Assembly: GCF_011064595.1 (NCBI RefSeq)
Contig: NZ_JAALJI010000001.1
Coordinates: 558,001-622,000, forward strand
Length of the DNA stretch: 64,000 bases
Reading direction: 5' to 3'
Source of the DNA: Paludisphaera soli
GTDB taxonomy: Bacteria > Planctomycetota > Planctomycetia > Isosphaerales > Isosphaeraceae
Of this stretch, positions 1 through 8,369 are shown in pieces (position 1 is the stretch's first letter; the number at the start of each line of letters is the position of its first letter). A model generated the notes under the pieces. It did no database searches, was not told the origin of the DNA, and saw only the letters and a list, made by a program, of their open reading frames with translations. The translations under genes and the position numbers were made by a program.

Positions 1-2016
1 GAGCCCGGCCGGGCCCGAGGCGTCCTGCGGCAGCAGCTCGTCGACGGCGACGTCCCAGGTCATGTGGCCGATCGCGACGGTGGCGCTGCGCTTGCGCGCG
101 TCGATCTTGACGATCCGGCCCGGGCGGTCGTAGCCCATTCGGGGGACGACGACCTTGTCGCCGGGCTTCAGCCGGGCCCGGGCCTCGGCGAGGTCCTCCT
201 CGCGGCGGCCTTCGAGCTGGAGCGACTGGAGCCGCTCGGCCAGGGCGTCGCGCGTCCGCTCGGCCTCGGCCTGGGCGGCGATGGCGTCCTGCCGGGCCGC
301 CTCCGCTTCGCGCTTCATCCGGGCGATCAGGTCCCATTCCGGGACCGTCGAGCCCTGCGCCTGGTCCAGATAACGCTCGGCCCGGGCGACGAGGTGCTCC
401 GGCATGCTCAGCCGCCGCGCGATCTTCAGGGCGTTCGACTGCCCCACGTCGCCGATGTGGACGTGGTACCGGGGCCGGAGCGTCTCCACGTCGAACTCGA
501 CCGCCGCGTTCTCGGCGCGAGGGTTGGACAGCGCGTAGGTCTTCAGGTCGCCGATATGCGTCGTGACCATCGCCAGCCCGCCGATCGAGTCCAGCTCGTC
601 CAGTAGGGCCCTCCCGAGCGCCGCGCCCTCGGCCGGGTCGGTGCCCGCCCCCATCTCGTCCAGGAGCACCAGGGACCGCTCCGTGGCCTTGCCGAGGATC
701 TCGGAGATCCGCCGGACGTGCGAGGAGAACGTCGAGAGCGATTGCTCCAAACTCTGCTCGTCGCCGATGTCCGCGAGCACCTCGTCGAAGATCGGCAACT
801 GCGTCCCCTCGGCGACCGGGACGTGCAGTCCCATCTGGGCCATCACCGCCAGCAGTCCGACCGTCTTCAGGGCGACGGTCTTTCCCCCCGTGTTCGGGCC
901 CGTGATGACCAGGATCTGAAACCGCAGCCCGAGATGGACGTCGATCGGGACGACCTCGGTCTCGCGCGGGGTCTCGGGGAGGGGGGGCGGCGTCGGGGTT
1001 TCGGGGGTCCCCGCGTCGGGCTCTGGAGAGACCGGCGCGGGGGTAGGCTCGGCCAGCAGCAGGGCCGGGTCGCGACGCAGGATCGCTTCGAGCAGCGGGT
1101 GCCTCGCCCGCCTGAGGACGAGCCGGCGTTCCTCGTTCATCTCGGGAGCCCGCATCTGGTAGTCGATGCTGAGGCGGGCTTTCGCGTAGATGAGGTCCAG
1201 CTCCGCCATGACGGCCAGCGTGCGGAGCAAGGGGTCGGCGACGAGGCCGACCTGCGCGCTGAGCCATCTCAGGATGCGACGGATCTCCTTCGTCTCGCGG
1301 GCGCGGAGGTAGGAGAGCTGCGCGGACTTTTCGGCGATCGCGGTCGGCTCGATGTAGACCGTCTCGTTGCTGGCGCTGCTGCGCTGCACCGAGCCGGGGA
1401 TCTCCCCGCGATGCTCCTTGGCCACGGGGAGGACGTAGTGATGGCCGACCATCGTGAAATTCGAGTAGCGCAGGGCCCGCTTGATCTCGGGAGAGCGGAG
1501 CATCGAGCGGAGCTTCTCCTGGATCCGCTCCTCGACCTGTTGCATCTCCTGGCGGATCGCCGAGAGCCTTCGGCTCGCGGTGTCGAGCACCTTGGCGCGG
1601 TTGTCGAGGCAGCCCTCGATGGCGCTCGTCGCGGCCGAGAACTCGCCGACGTCGGCCCGCATGCCGCCGAGCCGGGGGAAGTTGTCCCCCATGCGTTCGA
1701 GCCAGGCGGCCAGCCCGACGATCGCGCGCAGCGTCTCCGCGACCTCGGCCAGTTCCTCGGCCTCGAGCATCGCGCCGACCTGGGCCCGGCGCACGAGCGG
1801 CCGGATGTCGTGGAGGCCGCCGAGCGGGGGGCGGAGGCCGGAGCGGATCGCCTCGACCATCTCGGTGGCGACGGCCTGGCGGGCGTGGATCTCGCGGACG
1901 TCGCCGGAGGGCTCCAGGCCCCTCGCCGCCTCCTTGCCGAGCGAGCAGGCCGCTCGCGCGGCGACCAGCGCGCGGATCTTGGAGACGCCTAGCAGCTCGA
2001 GCGTATGACTGTCCAT
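1..2016 (-). CDS. mutS2: Endonuclease MutS2, 3' end beyond the window
   Basis: MutS2 is a MutS-family ATPase that acts on recombination intermediates or collided ribosomes; it is not a mismatch-repair MutS. The frame starts at the ATG at 2016 (MDSHTLELLGVSKI, a typical MutS2 start) and stays open for 672 codons to base 1. The core and helical clamp occupy about residues 1-340. The ATPase follows, with Walker A GPNTGGKT at 373-380 and the Walker B acidic pair Asp453-Glu454 in LVLLDEMGAGTDP. A coiled coil and the start of the basic linker follow. The C-terminal Smr nuclease domain would lie off the left edge, so its presence cannot be judged. A low-complexity Pro/Glu/Thr insertion (about residues 325-355) precedes the ATPase. 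Confidence 0.95.
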   Translation of the reverse strand, partial: MDSHTLELLGVSKIRALVAARAACSLGKEAARGLEPSGDVREIHARQAVATEMVEAIRSGLRPPLGGLHDIRPLVRRAQVGAMLEAEELAEVAETLRAIVGLAAWLERMGDNFPRLGGMRADVGEFSAATSAIEGCLDNRAKVLDTASRRLSAIRQEMQQVEERIQEKLRSMLRSPEIKRALRYSNFTMVGHHYVLPVAKEHRGEIPGSVQRSSASNETVYIEPTAIAEKSAQLSYLRARETKEIRRILRWLSAQVGLVADPLLRTLAVMAELDLIYAKARLSIDYQMRAPEMNEERRLVLRRARHPLLEAILRRDPALLLAEPTPAPVSPEPDAGTPETPTPPPLPETPRETEVVPIDVHLGLRFQILVITGPNTGGKTVALKTVGLLAVMAQMGLHVPVAEGTQLPIFDEVLADIGDEQSLEQSLSTFSSHVRRISEILGKATERSLVLLDEMGAGTDPAEGAALGRALLDELDSIGGLAMVTTHIGDLKTYALSNPRAENAAVEFDVETLRPRYHVHIGDVGQSNALKIARRLSMPEHLVARAERYLDQAQGSTVPEWDLIARMKREAEAARQDAIAAQAEAERTRDALAERLQSLQLEGRREEDLAEARARLKPGDKVVVPRMGYDRPGRIVKIDARKRSATVAIGHMTWDVAVDELLPQDASGPAGL

Positions 2017-2205
2017 CTGGGCTCTCGAATGCCGACGCGTGGGGAGGGCCGCCGGTCGTCCTCGGACGAACCGGGACGGGGCGCCCCCTCTCGACCTCCA
2101 GGATCGAGCGAGGGTTCGCGTCGTGATTCGATTATGCCGGAACGTCCCGCCGCGAGGCCATCCCAGACGTCGATCGTCGAGGGCGACGGCCGCCGTCTCG
2201 GCAGA

Positions 2206-2964
2206 TCAGCGCGCGATCGCGGTCCTCGCCGCGGCGGATCCGGCGGCGGCCTCGTCGGCGGCGGCGGTCACCGACGCGGGGGGGACCAGGTCCGCAGGCA
2301 TGGCGGCGATCATCGGCTCCATCTCGCGACGCCAGGCGGCGACGTCCGTGCCGAGGTCCTTCGACGTGATCTTCCGGAGGGCGTTGAGCGACGCCAGGCG
2401 GATGGCCGGGTCGTCGTGCTCCATCGCGTCGAGCAGCACCTTGAAGATCCGAGGGTCGCGGGTCCCGAGGTCGGCCAGCGCCTCGATGGCGGCGATCCGC
2501 GCGTCCTCGAGGTTGTCGAGCGTCATCGTCTGGGCCAGCACCGTGGCGTCCTCCGGCAGCCCGACCTTGCCGAGCGCGCGACAGGCCTCGATCTTCACGA
2601 CCGGGTCCTGGTGGTGGACCGCCTTCAGCAGGACCTCGCGGGCGGCGGGGTCGCCCAGCTCGCCGAGGGTCCGGCAGATGATGGCGCGGATGGCGAGGGG
2701 CTCGTTCCCCTTCTCGTACTTCTCGACCAGGGTCGCGACCGCCTCGCGACGCTCGTCGTCGGTGTCGTAGGCGTCCTTCGAGGCCAGCTTGGTGTAGGCG
2801 ACGTAGCGGACGTTGGGGTCCGGGTTGTCGCGGACGTGGCCGAGGAAGCTCCGCGCGGTGGTGCCCACGTACGTGCTGCAGCCCGTCGCGCACGCGGCCA
2901 GGGCGAGGACCCATCGGGCCGCCGCGCGTCGCGTCGCGCCGTTCCAGAGTGCTCGATCGTCCAT
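2206..2964 (-). CDS. HEAT-repeat lipoprotein
   Basis: The 252-residue product has a basic N-terminus, a short hydrophobic stretch and Cys29 in an ACATGC context, which suggests a lipoprotein signal although the -3 residue is not the usual Leu. The remainder is a run of HEAT/PBS-lyase-type helical repeats (for example RAIICRTLGELGDPAAREV and ACRALGKVGLPEDATVLA), a scaffold that binds other proteins. The ATG at 2964 places the signal at the very start; the same frame is open further upstream but has no coding character there. A good promoter sits at 3053-3081. Its partner is unknown, and nothing ties it functionally to mutS2, which starts 190 bp downstream. Confidence 0.85.
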   Translation of the reverse strand: MDDRALWNGATRRAAARWVLALAACATGCSTYVGTTARSFLGHVRDNPDPNVRYVAYTKLASKDAYDTDDERREAVATLVEKYEKGNEPLAIRAIICRTLGELGDPAAREVLLKAVHHQDPVVKIEACRALGKVGLPEDATVLAQTMTLDNLEDARIAAIEALADLGTRDPRIFKVLLDAMEHDDPAIRLASLNALRKITSKDLGTDVAAWRREMEPMIAAMPADLVPPASVTAAADEAAAGSAAARTAIAR

Positions 2965-3052
2965 GGTCGAGGAACCATCCTTGGCCGAAGGTCGTGGGTC
3001 GGAGACGTGCCGGCCGGTACGCCGGGACCGCGCGGGGAGGCGAGTCGCGGGG
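2965..3052 (-). other. 5' leader of the HEAT lipoprotein
   Basis: About 80 bases lie between the predicted promoter and the ATG at 2964. A GAACC-rich stretch precedes the start and I see no strong Shine-Dalgarno sequence, so the gene may rely on a weak ribosome-binding site. Confidence 0.4.
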
Positions 3053-3081
3053 ATCATAGCGGGGATCGCGAGTCCCGCCAA
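3053..3081 (-). promoter_or_regulatory. Sigma70-like promoter for the HEAT lipoprotein
   Basis: Reading on the minus strand, TTGGCG (3081-3076), a 17-base spacer and TATGAT (3058-3053). It is correctly oriented about 90 bases upstream of the start codon at 2964. Confidence 0.65.
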
Positions 3082-3134
3082 GGTCGTCTTCGCCCCGGCC
3101 CCACCGCCTCCGGTGCGGTCGGGCTCGGCGCAGC

Positions 3135-3172
3135 AAAAAGGGCCGTAGCCCGTTCCGACGCGGACTCGGCCC
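3135..3172 (-). terminator. Intrinsic terminator after the histone-like gene
   Basis: On the minus strand GGGCCG (3172-3167) pairs with CGGCCC (3145-3140) and is followed at once by five T residues (3139-3135). A smaller GGGC-TACG-GCCC hairpin with a UNCG-type loop can form inside. It begins about 35 bases after the stop of the histone-like gene. Confidence 0.75.
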
Positions 3173-3206
3173 ATACTCTCCGCTGCGGTCCGAACTCGGC
3201 CTTCGT

Positions 3207-3620
3207 TCAGGCCGAGGCGCCCGAGGCGGACCCGCTGGACTGCGTGGAGAGGTGCTTCTCGCCGATCTTCGTCACGTGGTACTTGAAGAAGTCGCCTTCC
3301 TTCTTGCCCTTCTTGATGAGCTTCTTCGCCTGCAGCGAGTCGAGCTGCTTCTGGATCTTCTTGGTGGCGATGTGGCCGGTCTCGCCCGCCCCGCTGATCT
3401 CCTTGAGCAGGTTCGCCTGGGAGTCGGTCAGCTTGACGGCGGGGGCCTTCTTCGGGGCGGCCTTCTTGACCGCGGCGGCCTTGGGGGCGGCGGCCTTCTT
3501 CGGGGCGGCGGGGGCGGCGGCCTTGGGGGCCATGGCCTTCTCGGCCTTCTTGGGGGCGGCGGCCTTCTTCGGAGCGGCCTTGGGCGCGCTGCTCTTCGGT
3601 GTCGCTTTCTTCGTGGCCAT
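3207..3620 (-). CDS. Histone-H1-like lysine/alanine-rich DNA-binding protein
   Basis: The 137-residue product has an N-terminal tail of about 75 residues made of KKA/PKA/APK repeats, like eukaryotic H1 tails or bacterial AlgP/Hc1 proteins. A folded C-terminal part of about 60 residues follows (LTDSQANLLKEISGAGETGHIATKKI..LDSLQAKKLIKKGKKE..KYHVTKIGEKHL) and looks like a winged helix. It probably binds and compacts DNA. The ATG at 3620 gives MATKKATPKSS and has an AGGTG ribosome-binding site; a longer reading (to 3803) would only add non-coding-like sequence. A terminator follows at 3135-3172, and phased T/A tracts lie upstream at 3740-3765. Confidence 0.85.
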   Translation of the reverse strand: MATKKATPKSSAPKAAPKKAAAPKKAEKAMAPKAAAPAAPKKAAAPKAAAVKKAAPKKAPAVKLTDSQANLLKEISGAGETGHIATKKIQKQLDSLQAKKLIKKGKKEGDFFKYHVTKIGEKHLSTQSSGSASGASA

Positions 3621-4597
3621 CGGGGCACCTCGTCGTCGGACATGAACTCGTGACGGACCATCTCTCATTGAGCGGTCCCTGCGCCAATTCATACCAAATC
3701 TTTGAACTAGTGGAAGGGGAAGATCCTCCGAAATCGCCCTTTTTCGTGGAATTTTTCGGGTTTTTCCGCCTCTCGCACCTTTCGCATCATGGTTCGCTCG
3801 CACGTTCGGAAATCACCTTGTTAACAGGAGCTTGTACGTTGGAACGTCGATGGATCACGGTTTCGCCCGATGTTTTCCAGGGTCGACGCGTTCTCGCGCC
3901 CACGCAGCCGCGCGCCGCGACCGCCTGAGAGGCGCTGTTGGAGGGCCTCGAAATCGTCCGACGCGCGAAGAGGCGATCGAAGCCCCCTCGGAGGGCGAAT
4001 CATCGCGCGTGCGGAGGTCGAGAGGACTCGTATCGATGTTGGTCCGGCCCTGCCATGTGACGACGCGACGAGCGCGACGAGGCCCCGCGCGGGGGCGGCG
4101 CGCCCTCCGCTCCGTCCGTCGTTCGCCGGCCTTCGACGCGATGGTCGACCACTTGCTCCATGTCCCTCGTGGGGGCCGACCGAGGTCGCGCGACGGATGC
4201 GCGCCGCCTCGCCAGGGTCCGGCTCGCGGCGCTCGCGCGGCTCGTCGCCTCGCGCGCTGCGACACGCCCAGAGGCGGTGGTGATGGACGGCGATCACGAG
4301 CGTCGAGCCCGCGCGCATCCGACGATCGCCTTCGGAGCCGGTCCGCGCGCACCGAGGTCGGGCCCGGACGACGCGCGACTCCTGGCCGCGCCGTTCGGTG
4401 CGTCCGCCGGTCGTCTCGTCGAAGGCACCGAGGCTCGCGCCCGGGCGGAGGCCACGACGGGACCGAGGACCTCGCGTCCCTGGGGGACGTCCCCACCGGG
4501 TGGCCCTAGGCGTGAGGCGGAGGGCCTGGCATCGAGCCTCGCGGCGCCGGTCGGGACGAGTCTGACGGCGACCGATTCCAGGACTCGCGATATCCTC
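3621..4597. other. About 1 kb without a credible gene
   Basis: The first 200 bases are unusually AT-rich for this genome and probably hold the promoter of the histone-like gene (TATGAA-like -10, no clear -35). The rest (about 3880-4590) is very rich in CG dinucleotides. Every reading frame there gives arginine-rich translations with no hydrophobic core pattern, no recognised motif and frames open on both strands, which is what GC-rich non-coding DNA produces. I see no tRNA and no long repeat. Confidence 0.6.
3740..3765. promoter_or_regulatory. Three phased T5/A5 tracts upstream of the histone-like gene
   Basis: Runs of five T occur at 3740-3744, 3752-3756 and 3761-3765, that is, starts 12 and 9 bases apart, close to one helical turn. 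Such phasing bends DNA and can act as an UP element or a preferred site for architectural proteins. The tracts lie 120-145 bases upstream of the histone-like start codon. Confidence 0.4.
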
Positions 4598-4626
4598 TTG
4601 CCCGTCGGCCGGCGGCCGTCTACAAT
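4598..4626 (+). promoter_or_regulatory. Sigma70-like promoter for ruvAB
   Basis: TTGCCC (4598-4603), a 17-base spacer and TACAAT (4621-4626), 46 bases before the ruvA GTG start. An A-rich patch (AACAAAAACA) follows in the leader. I saw no SOS box around it. Confidence 0.75.
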
Positions 4627-4671
4627 TACTGAACAAAAACACACAGGCGTTCGAGGGAGCGAGGGGCTCTG

Positions 4672-5322
4672 GTGATCACTCAAATCCGAGGCGTTCTCCG
4701 CGCGGTGGCCGAAGAGAGCCTGACCCTGGCGGTCGACCCGTTCGAGCTGGAGGTCCTGATCCCGGAGCACACCCGGCGTCAGGTCCAGGGGAAGGTGGGC
4801 GAGACGGTCACCCTGCACACGACGTTCTTCATCGAGGGCCAGGCGATGGGCGGGCGGATGAACCCCCGGCTGATCGGCTTCCTGTCGACGGTCGACCGCG
4901 AGTTCTTCGACACCTTCTGCTCGGTCGACGGCGTGGGGGTGCGGAAGGCCTTGCGGGCGATGGTCCGGCCGGTCCGCGAGATCGCCCGGACGATCCAGGA
5001 CCAGGACGTGAAGATGCTGGCCACGTTCCCGGGGATCGGCGAGGCGATGGCCGAACGGATCGTCGCCAAGCTGCGGCGGAAGGTCGGCATCTTCGCCCTG
5101 ATCGTCAATCCCGACGGCACCGCGTCGGCACCCGCCCCGACCAACGGCAAGGCCGAGAACGCCGAGCCCGACGTGGTGAGCGACGTCTACGCCCTGCTGC
5201 TCTCGGTCGGCCACACGGAGATGCAGGCTCGCGCGGCCATCGACCGGGCTCTCGCGGGCAAGAAGAAGTTCAAGTCGGTGCCCGATATGATCGAAGCGAT
5301 CTACCAGCAGGACAAGAACTGA
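4672..5322 (+). CDS. ruvA: Holliday junction branch migration protein RuvA
   Basis: RuvA binds the four-way junction as a tetramer and loads the RuvB motor. The 216-residue product has the N-terminal OB fold (MITQIRGVL..), two helix-hairpin-helix motifs (around CSVDGVGVRKAL at 80-95 and TFPGIGEAMAERIVAKL at 118-135) and a C-terminal RuvB-contacting domain (VYALLLSVGHTEMQARAAIDRAL). It starts at GTG 4672, preceded by a GAGGGAGCGAGGGG purine stretch; no ATG fits as well. ruvB follows after 43 bases, so the two are an operon driven from 4598-4626. Confidence 0.95.
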   Translation: MITQIRGVLRAVAEESLTLAVDPFELEVLIPEHTRRQVQGKVGETVTLHTTFFIEGQAMGGRMNPRLIGFLSTVDREFFDTFCSVDGVGVRKALRAMVRPVREIARTIQDQDVKMLATFPGIGEAMAERIVAKLRRKVGIFALIVNPDGTASAPAPTNGKAENAEPDVVSDVYALLLSVGHTEMQARAAIDRALAGKKKFKSVPDMIEAIYQQDKN

Positions 5323-5365
5323 GCCGATCACCGGCCCCGCCCCGGGCGACACGAGGGACCACGCC

Positions 5366-6460
5366 ATGGCGAGAGAAGTGAAGATCAAGGGAAAGTCGGG
5401 CGACGACGGCGAGCCGAGGCCCGAGGCCGCACCCGCCGCGCCCCCGTCGCCGGCCGACGCCGTCGAGGAGAAGCTGCGACCGCAGCGGCTCTCCGAGATC
5501 ATCGGCCAGCGTGCCGTGGCCGAGCGGCTCTCGATCGCGCTGGCGGCCGCGAAGAAGCGTGGCGAGCCCCTGCCCCACATCCTGTTCGACGGCCCCCCCG
5601 GCCTGGGCAAGACGACCTTCGCGAGCGTGCTCCACAATGAGCTGGGCGTCGAGCTGAACCTCACCAGCGGCGCGTCGCTCGACAAGAAGATGGACGTCAT
5701 GCCCTACCTGACCAACGCGTCGGAAGGGTCCATCCTCTTCATCGACGAGATCCACCGGCTCCCGCGCGCGGTCGAGGAGTTCATCTACCCGGTCATGGAG
5801 GACTTCCGCGTCGACGTCGTCCTCGGCGAGGGGATGGCCGCCCGGACGATCAACCTGCCGCTCAAGCGGTTCACGATCATCGGCGCGACGACGCGCAGCG
5901 GCATGCTCTCGGCCCCGCTCCGCGAGCGGTTCCACATGCACGAGCACCTGGAATTCTACGACCCCGACGACCTGGCGAGGATCATCACGATCAACTCCGC
6001 CAAGATGCGCGCGACGATCAGCGACGACGCCGCATGGGAGCTGGCCGGCCGCAGCCGGGGCACGCCCCGGATCGCCAACGCCCGGCTCCGCTGGGTGCGC
6101 GACTACGCGCTCGCCCGCGCCGACGGCGCCATCGACCTGGGCGTGGCCCGCGACGCGCTCGACATGCAGGAGATCGACTCCGAGGGCATGGACAAGCAGG
6201 ACCGTCGCTACCTCGACACCCTGATCCGCGTCTTCAAGGGGGGGCCGACCGGCGCCGAGGCCCTGGCGGCCACGATGACGCTGGCCGTCGACACGATCCG
6301 CGACGAGGTCGAGCCGTACCTCCTCCGCCGCGAGTTCGTCGTCCGGACGCCCCGCGGGCGCGTGGCCACCTCGGCCGCCTACCGCCACCTCGGCCTCACC
6401 GAGCCGCAACGCGACGTGATGGACGACCTGCTCGAAGGTCAGCGCCGGCTCTTCCTCTGA
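5366..6460 (+). CDS. ruvB: Holliday junction DNA helicase RuvB
   Basis: AAA+ motor that drives branch migration with RuvA. The 364-residue product has Walker A GPPGLGKT at 76-83, Walker B LFIDEIH at 124-130, sensor 1 GATTRSG, and a C-terminal winged helix with the arginine-rich EFVVRTPRGRV motif. The first 35 residues are an extra charged Pro/Ala-rich extension compared with the roughly 335-residue E. coli protein. Its last 22 bases overlap the tail-to-tail gene tsaC. Confidence 0.96.
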   Translation: MAREVKIKGKSGDDGEPRPEAAPAAPPSPADAVEEKLRPQRLSEIIGQRAVAERLSIALAAAKKRGEPLPHILFDGPPGLGKTTFASVLHNELGVELNLTSGASLDKKMDVMPYLTNASEGSILFIDEIHRLPRAVEEFIYPVMEDFRVDVVLGEGMAARTINLPLKRFTIIGATTRSGMLSAPLRERFHMHEHLEFYDPDDLARIITINSAKMRATISDDAAWELAGRSRGTPRIANARLRWVRDYALARADGAIDLGVARDALDMQEIDSEGMDKQDRRYLDTLIRVFKGGPTGAEALAATMTLAVDTIRDEVEPYLLRREFVVRTPRGRVATSAAYRHLGLTEPQRDVMDDLLEGQRRLFL

Positions 6461-7467
6461 TACGGGACGGTCGCCCGCGAGAGCCTGTCGCGGACGGCCT
6501 CCCACTCGAAGCCCGGCGGCGGCTCGACGGCCACGATCAGGTCGAGCCGCCGGGCGTCGAGATCGTGAAGCGCCCGGTAGAACTCGCGCGAGGCGGAGTC
6601 CGCCCGGGGATGGATCGATCGGGCCACACCCGTCGGCGTCGCGTCGGTCGGGATCGACTCGAACGCCAGGAGCCCCGAGGCCGGCGGCCAGTCGATCTCG
6701 GCCAGGTCGGCAAGCGTCGCGACCCGGACGGCACGCGTCCGGGGGGCGTAGTGGACCGACAACTGGCCCGGGCTCGTCAGAAGATCGGCCTCGTCGGCCC
6801 GCGCGGCTCGGCCGCCCGCGACGACCGGCCCTTGCAGGGTGGCCGACAGCGAATCCCGGCCGATCGGGCCCGGCCTCAGGACGGCCGGTGGGTCGGTCGT
6901 CAGGTCGAGGACGGTGGACTCTAGCCCCACGGTGGTCGGCCCGCTGTCCAGGATCAGGTGGACGCGACCCTCCAGGTCGCCGAGGACGTGCTCGGCCGTC
7001 GTGGGCGAGATCCGGTTCGACCGATTGGCGCTCGGCGCGGCGAGGGGGAGGCCGACCCGCTCGATGAGTCGTCGCGCGACCGTCGGCGCGGGGACGCGCA
7101 GGCCCACTGTCTCGCCGCCGCCCGTGACGACGTCCGGGATCGCCGACGTGCGGCGGACGACGAGGGTGAGCGGGCCGGGCCAGTAGCGACCGGCCAGGGA
7201 TTCCGCCCGATCGCTCCACTCGGTCGTTAAGGATCGGGCCTGGGCGACGTCGGCCACGTGGACGATCAGCGGGTTGAAGGAGGGCCGCCCCTTCGCTTCG
7301 AAGATCCCGCGGACGGCGTCGGCGTCGGTCGCCACGGCTCCGAGCCCGTAGACGGTCTCGGTGGCGAACGCGACGAGGCCGCCGCCGAGCAGGACGGCGG
7401 CGGCCTCGATGAGGGCGTCGGGATCGGGCTCGTCGGGAGCCACGAGGAGGACCCGCGTCTTGATCAC
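6439..7467 (-). CDS. tsaC: L-threonylcarbamoyladenylate synthase (Sua5/TsaC type)
   Basis: Makes threonylcarbamoyl-AMP from threonine, bicarbonate and ATP for the t6A37 modification of tRNAs that read ANN codons. The YrdC domain (about 1-205) carries TETVYGLG at 36-43, KGRPSFNPL at 59-67 and the SANRSNRISPT loop near 148. The linker PGQLSVHYAP leads to a C-terminal Sua5 domain, so this is the two-domain form at 342 residues rather than the short E. coli TsaC. The 3' end overlaps that of ruvB by 22 bases in convergent orientation. Confidence 0.93.
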   Translation of the reverse strand: MIKTRVLLVAPDEPDPDALIEAAAVLLGGGLVAFATETVYGLGAVATDADAVRGIFEAKGRPSFNPLIVHVADVAQARSLTTEWSDRAESLAGRYWPGPLTLVVRRTSAIPDVVTGGGETVGLRVPAPTVARRLIERVGLPLAAPSANRSNRISPTTAEHVLGDLEGRVHLILDSGPTTVGLESTVLDLTTDPPAVLRPGPIGRDSLSATLQGPVVAGGRAARADEADLLTSPGQLSVHYAPRTRAVRVATLADLAEIDWPPASGLLAFESIPTDATPTGVARSIHPRADSASREFYRALHDLDARRLDLIVAVEPPPGFEWEAVRDRLSRATVPYQRKSRR

Positions 7468-7512
7468 GGCGGTGGGCCTGTGCGGGGTCGGGTGCCGGGG
7501 AAGGCGCGTCGA

Positions 7513-8058
7513 TCAGGGGAGGAGGACGGAGGCGGCGATCACGGTCGTCCAGAGGCCGTCCTTGTGGCCGACGGCGGTCTGGGTGACTTCCTTCGTCTTG
7601 TAGATGACGTCGGCGATCTTCCAGAGTTCGCGCTTCTCGTCCCACGAGCTGTTGGGGTTGAACTCCACCCCGAGGATCGTCGCGAGCATCTCGGCGGCGA
7701 GATCCTCGGCGTAGTCGGCGGCCGTCTTGGCGGTCTGGCCGTAGGCGTGGTGCTCGGACAGGTAGCCGAACTGGTCGCGGTCGCGGGGGATGGCCACCCC
7801 GACGCTCGCCGCGACCAACCGGTTGGGCTCGGCTGTGGCGCACTCGCTGATGACCACGTGGACGATCTGGCCGGGCTTCAGTTCCTTGAGCCCCTGCTCG
7901 ATCGTCACTTCCTTGCAGCGCGGCGGGAAGATGCTGGAGACCCGCACCAGGTTATAGCAGGCGATCTGGGCGTCCCGGAGCGCCAGCTCGAAGCTGGTCA
8001 ATTTTTCGCGGTGGGTACCGACTCCCTTGGTGAAGAACAGCTTCGCTGGTACGTACAT
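7513..8058 (-). CDS. Pyruvoyl-dependent arginine decarboxylase
   Basis: Decarboxylates arginine to agmatine, the first step of polyamine synthesis in organisms that use this route. The 181-residue proenzyme contains NLVRVSSIFPPRCK; family knowledge predicts self-cleavage between Ser41 and Ser42, with Ser42 becoming the pyruvoyl cofactor. VVISECATAEPNRLVAASVGVAIP is the conserved core and AEMLATILG..F the helical end. The ATG at 8058 (MYVPAKLFFTKGVG) matches the family start; an upstream extension to 8154 is open but has no family resemblance. A strong promoter lies at 8181-8209. It is 45 bases upstream of tsaC on the same strand, so the two may be cotranscribed. Confidence 0.93.
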   Translation of the reverse strand: MYVPAKLFFTKGVGTHREKLTSFELALRDAQIACYNLVRVSSIFPPRCKEVTIEQGLKELKPGQIVHVVISECATAEPNRLVAASVGVAIPRDRDQFGYLSEHHAYGQTAKTAADYAEDLAAEMLATILGVEFNPNSSWDEKRELWKIADVIYKTKEVTQTAVGHKDGLWTTVIAASVLLP

Positions 8059-8180
8059 CTCTGGCTTGAATCCTCCCGCGTCGGCCGGCCCCCTCTGTAG
8101 AGGAAGAGCCGCGACCGACCCAGTACTTGCGATGGGCCCGCGTCGTCTCCGCACGTCGCGCTCGTTCTGACGAAGTTTGA

Positions 8181-8209
8181 ATTATCGTCCGACGAACGCT
8201 CGGCATCAA
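8181..8209 (-). promoter_or_regulatory. Sigma70-like promoter for the arginine decarboxylase
   Basis: On the minus strand TTGATG (8209-8204), a 17-base spacer and GATAAT (8186-8181). The implied leader is about 115 bases. Confidence 0.7.
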
Positions 8210-8283
8210 GCCCACCCGAGGCATGCCGGCGCGGATCCTGTCGATCAATTCGCGAAGCGCAGGTCGCGCAAACCTGGAGCATA

Positions 8284-8339
8284 TTGGGCTCGCAGCCCAA
8301 ATAGGTGAAGGTGGAAAGCCCTCGATCGAGAGCTTCACC
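8284..8339. repeat. Two adjacent short hairpins between tRNA-Asp and the decarboxylase
   Basis: Stem one is TTGGGCT-CGC-AGCCCAA (8284-8300). Stem two pairs GGTGAAG (8304-8310) with CTTCACC (8333-8339) and encloses the palindrome CTCGATCGAG (8321-8330). They lie upstream of the decarboxylase promoter and past the tRNA terminator, so neither gene obviously explains them. Confidence 0.45.
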
Positions 8340-8369
8340 AAGCTTCAAGTGACTCTCTTCAGGATGGAA

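Noticed and set aside
64-1992. Long plus-strand open frames opposite mutS2
   Set aside because: They are antisense shadows of a complete MutS2 frame; the translations are Arg/Asp/Gly-rich without motifs.
4560-4672. SOS box upstream of ruvAB
   Set aside because: I found no LexA-like palindrome; the promoter is a plain sigma70-type element.
3821-4675. Open frames on both strands before ruvA
   Set aside because: Arginine-rich, no domain pattern, mutually overlapping on both strands; GC-rich non-coding DNA gives such frames by chance.
5270-7843. An 857-codon minus-strand frame across ruvB, tsaC and the decarboxylase
   Set aside because: It overlaps clear genes on both strands out of frame and its translation lacks any family pattern.
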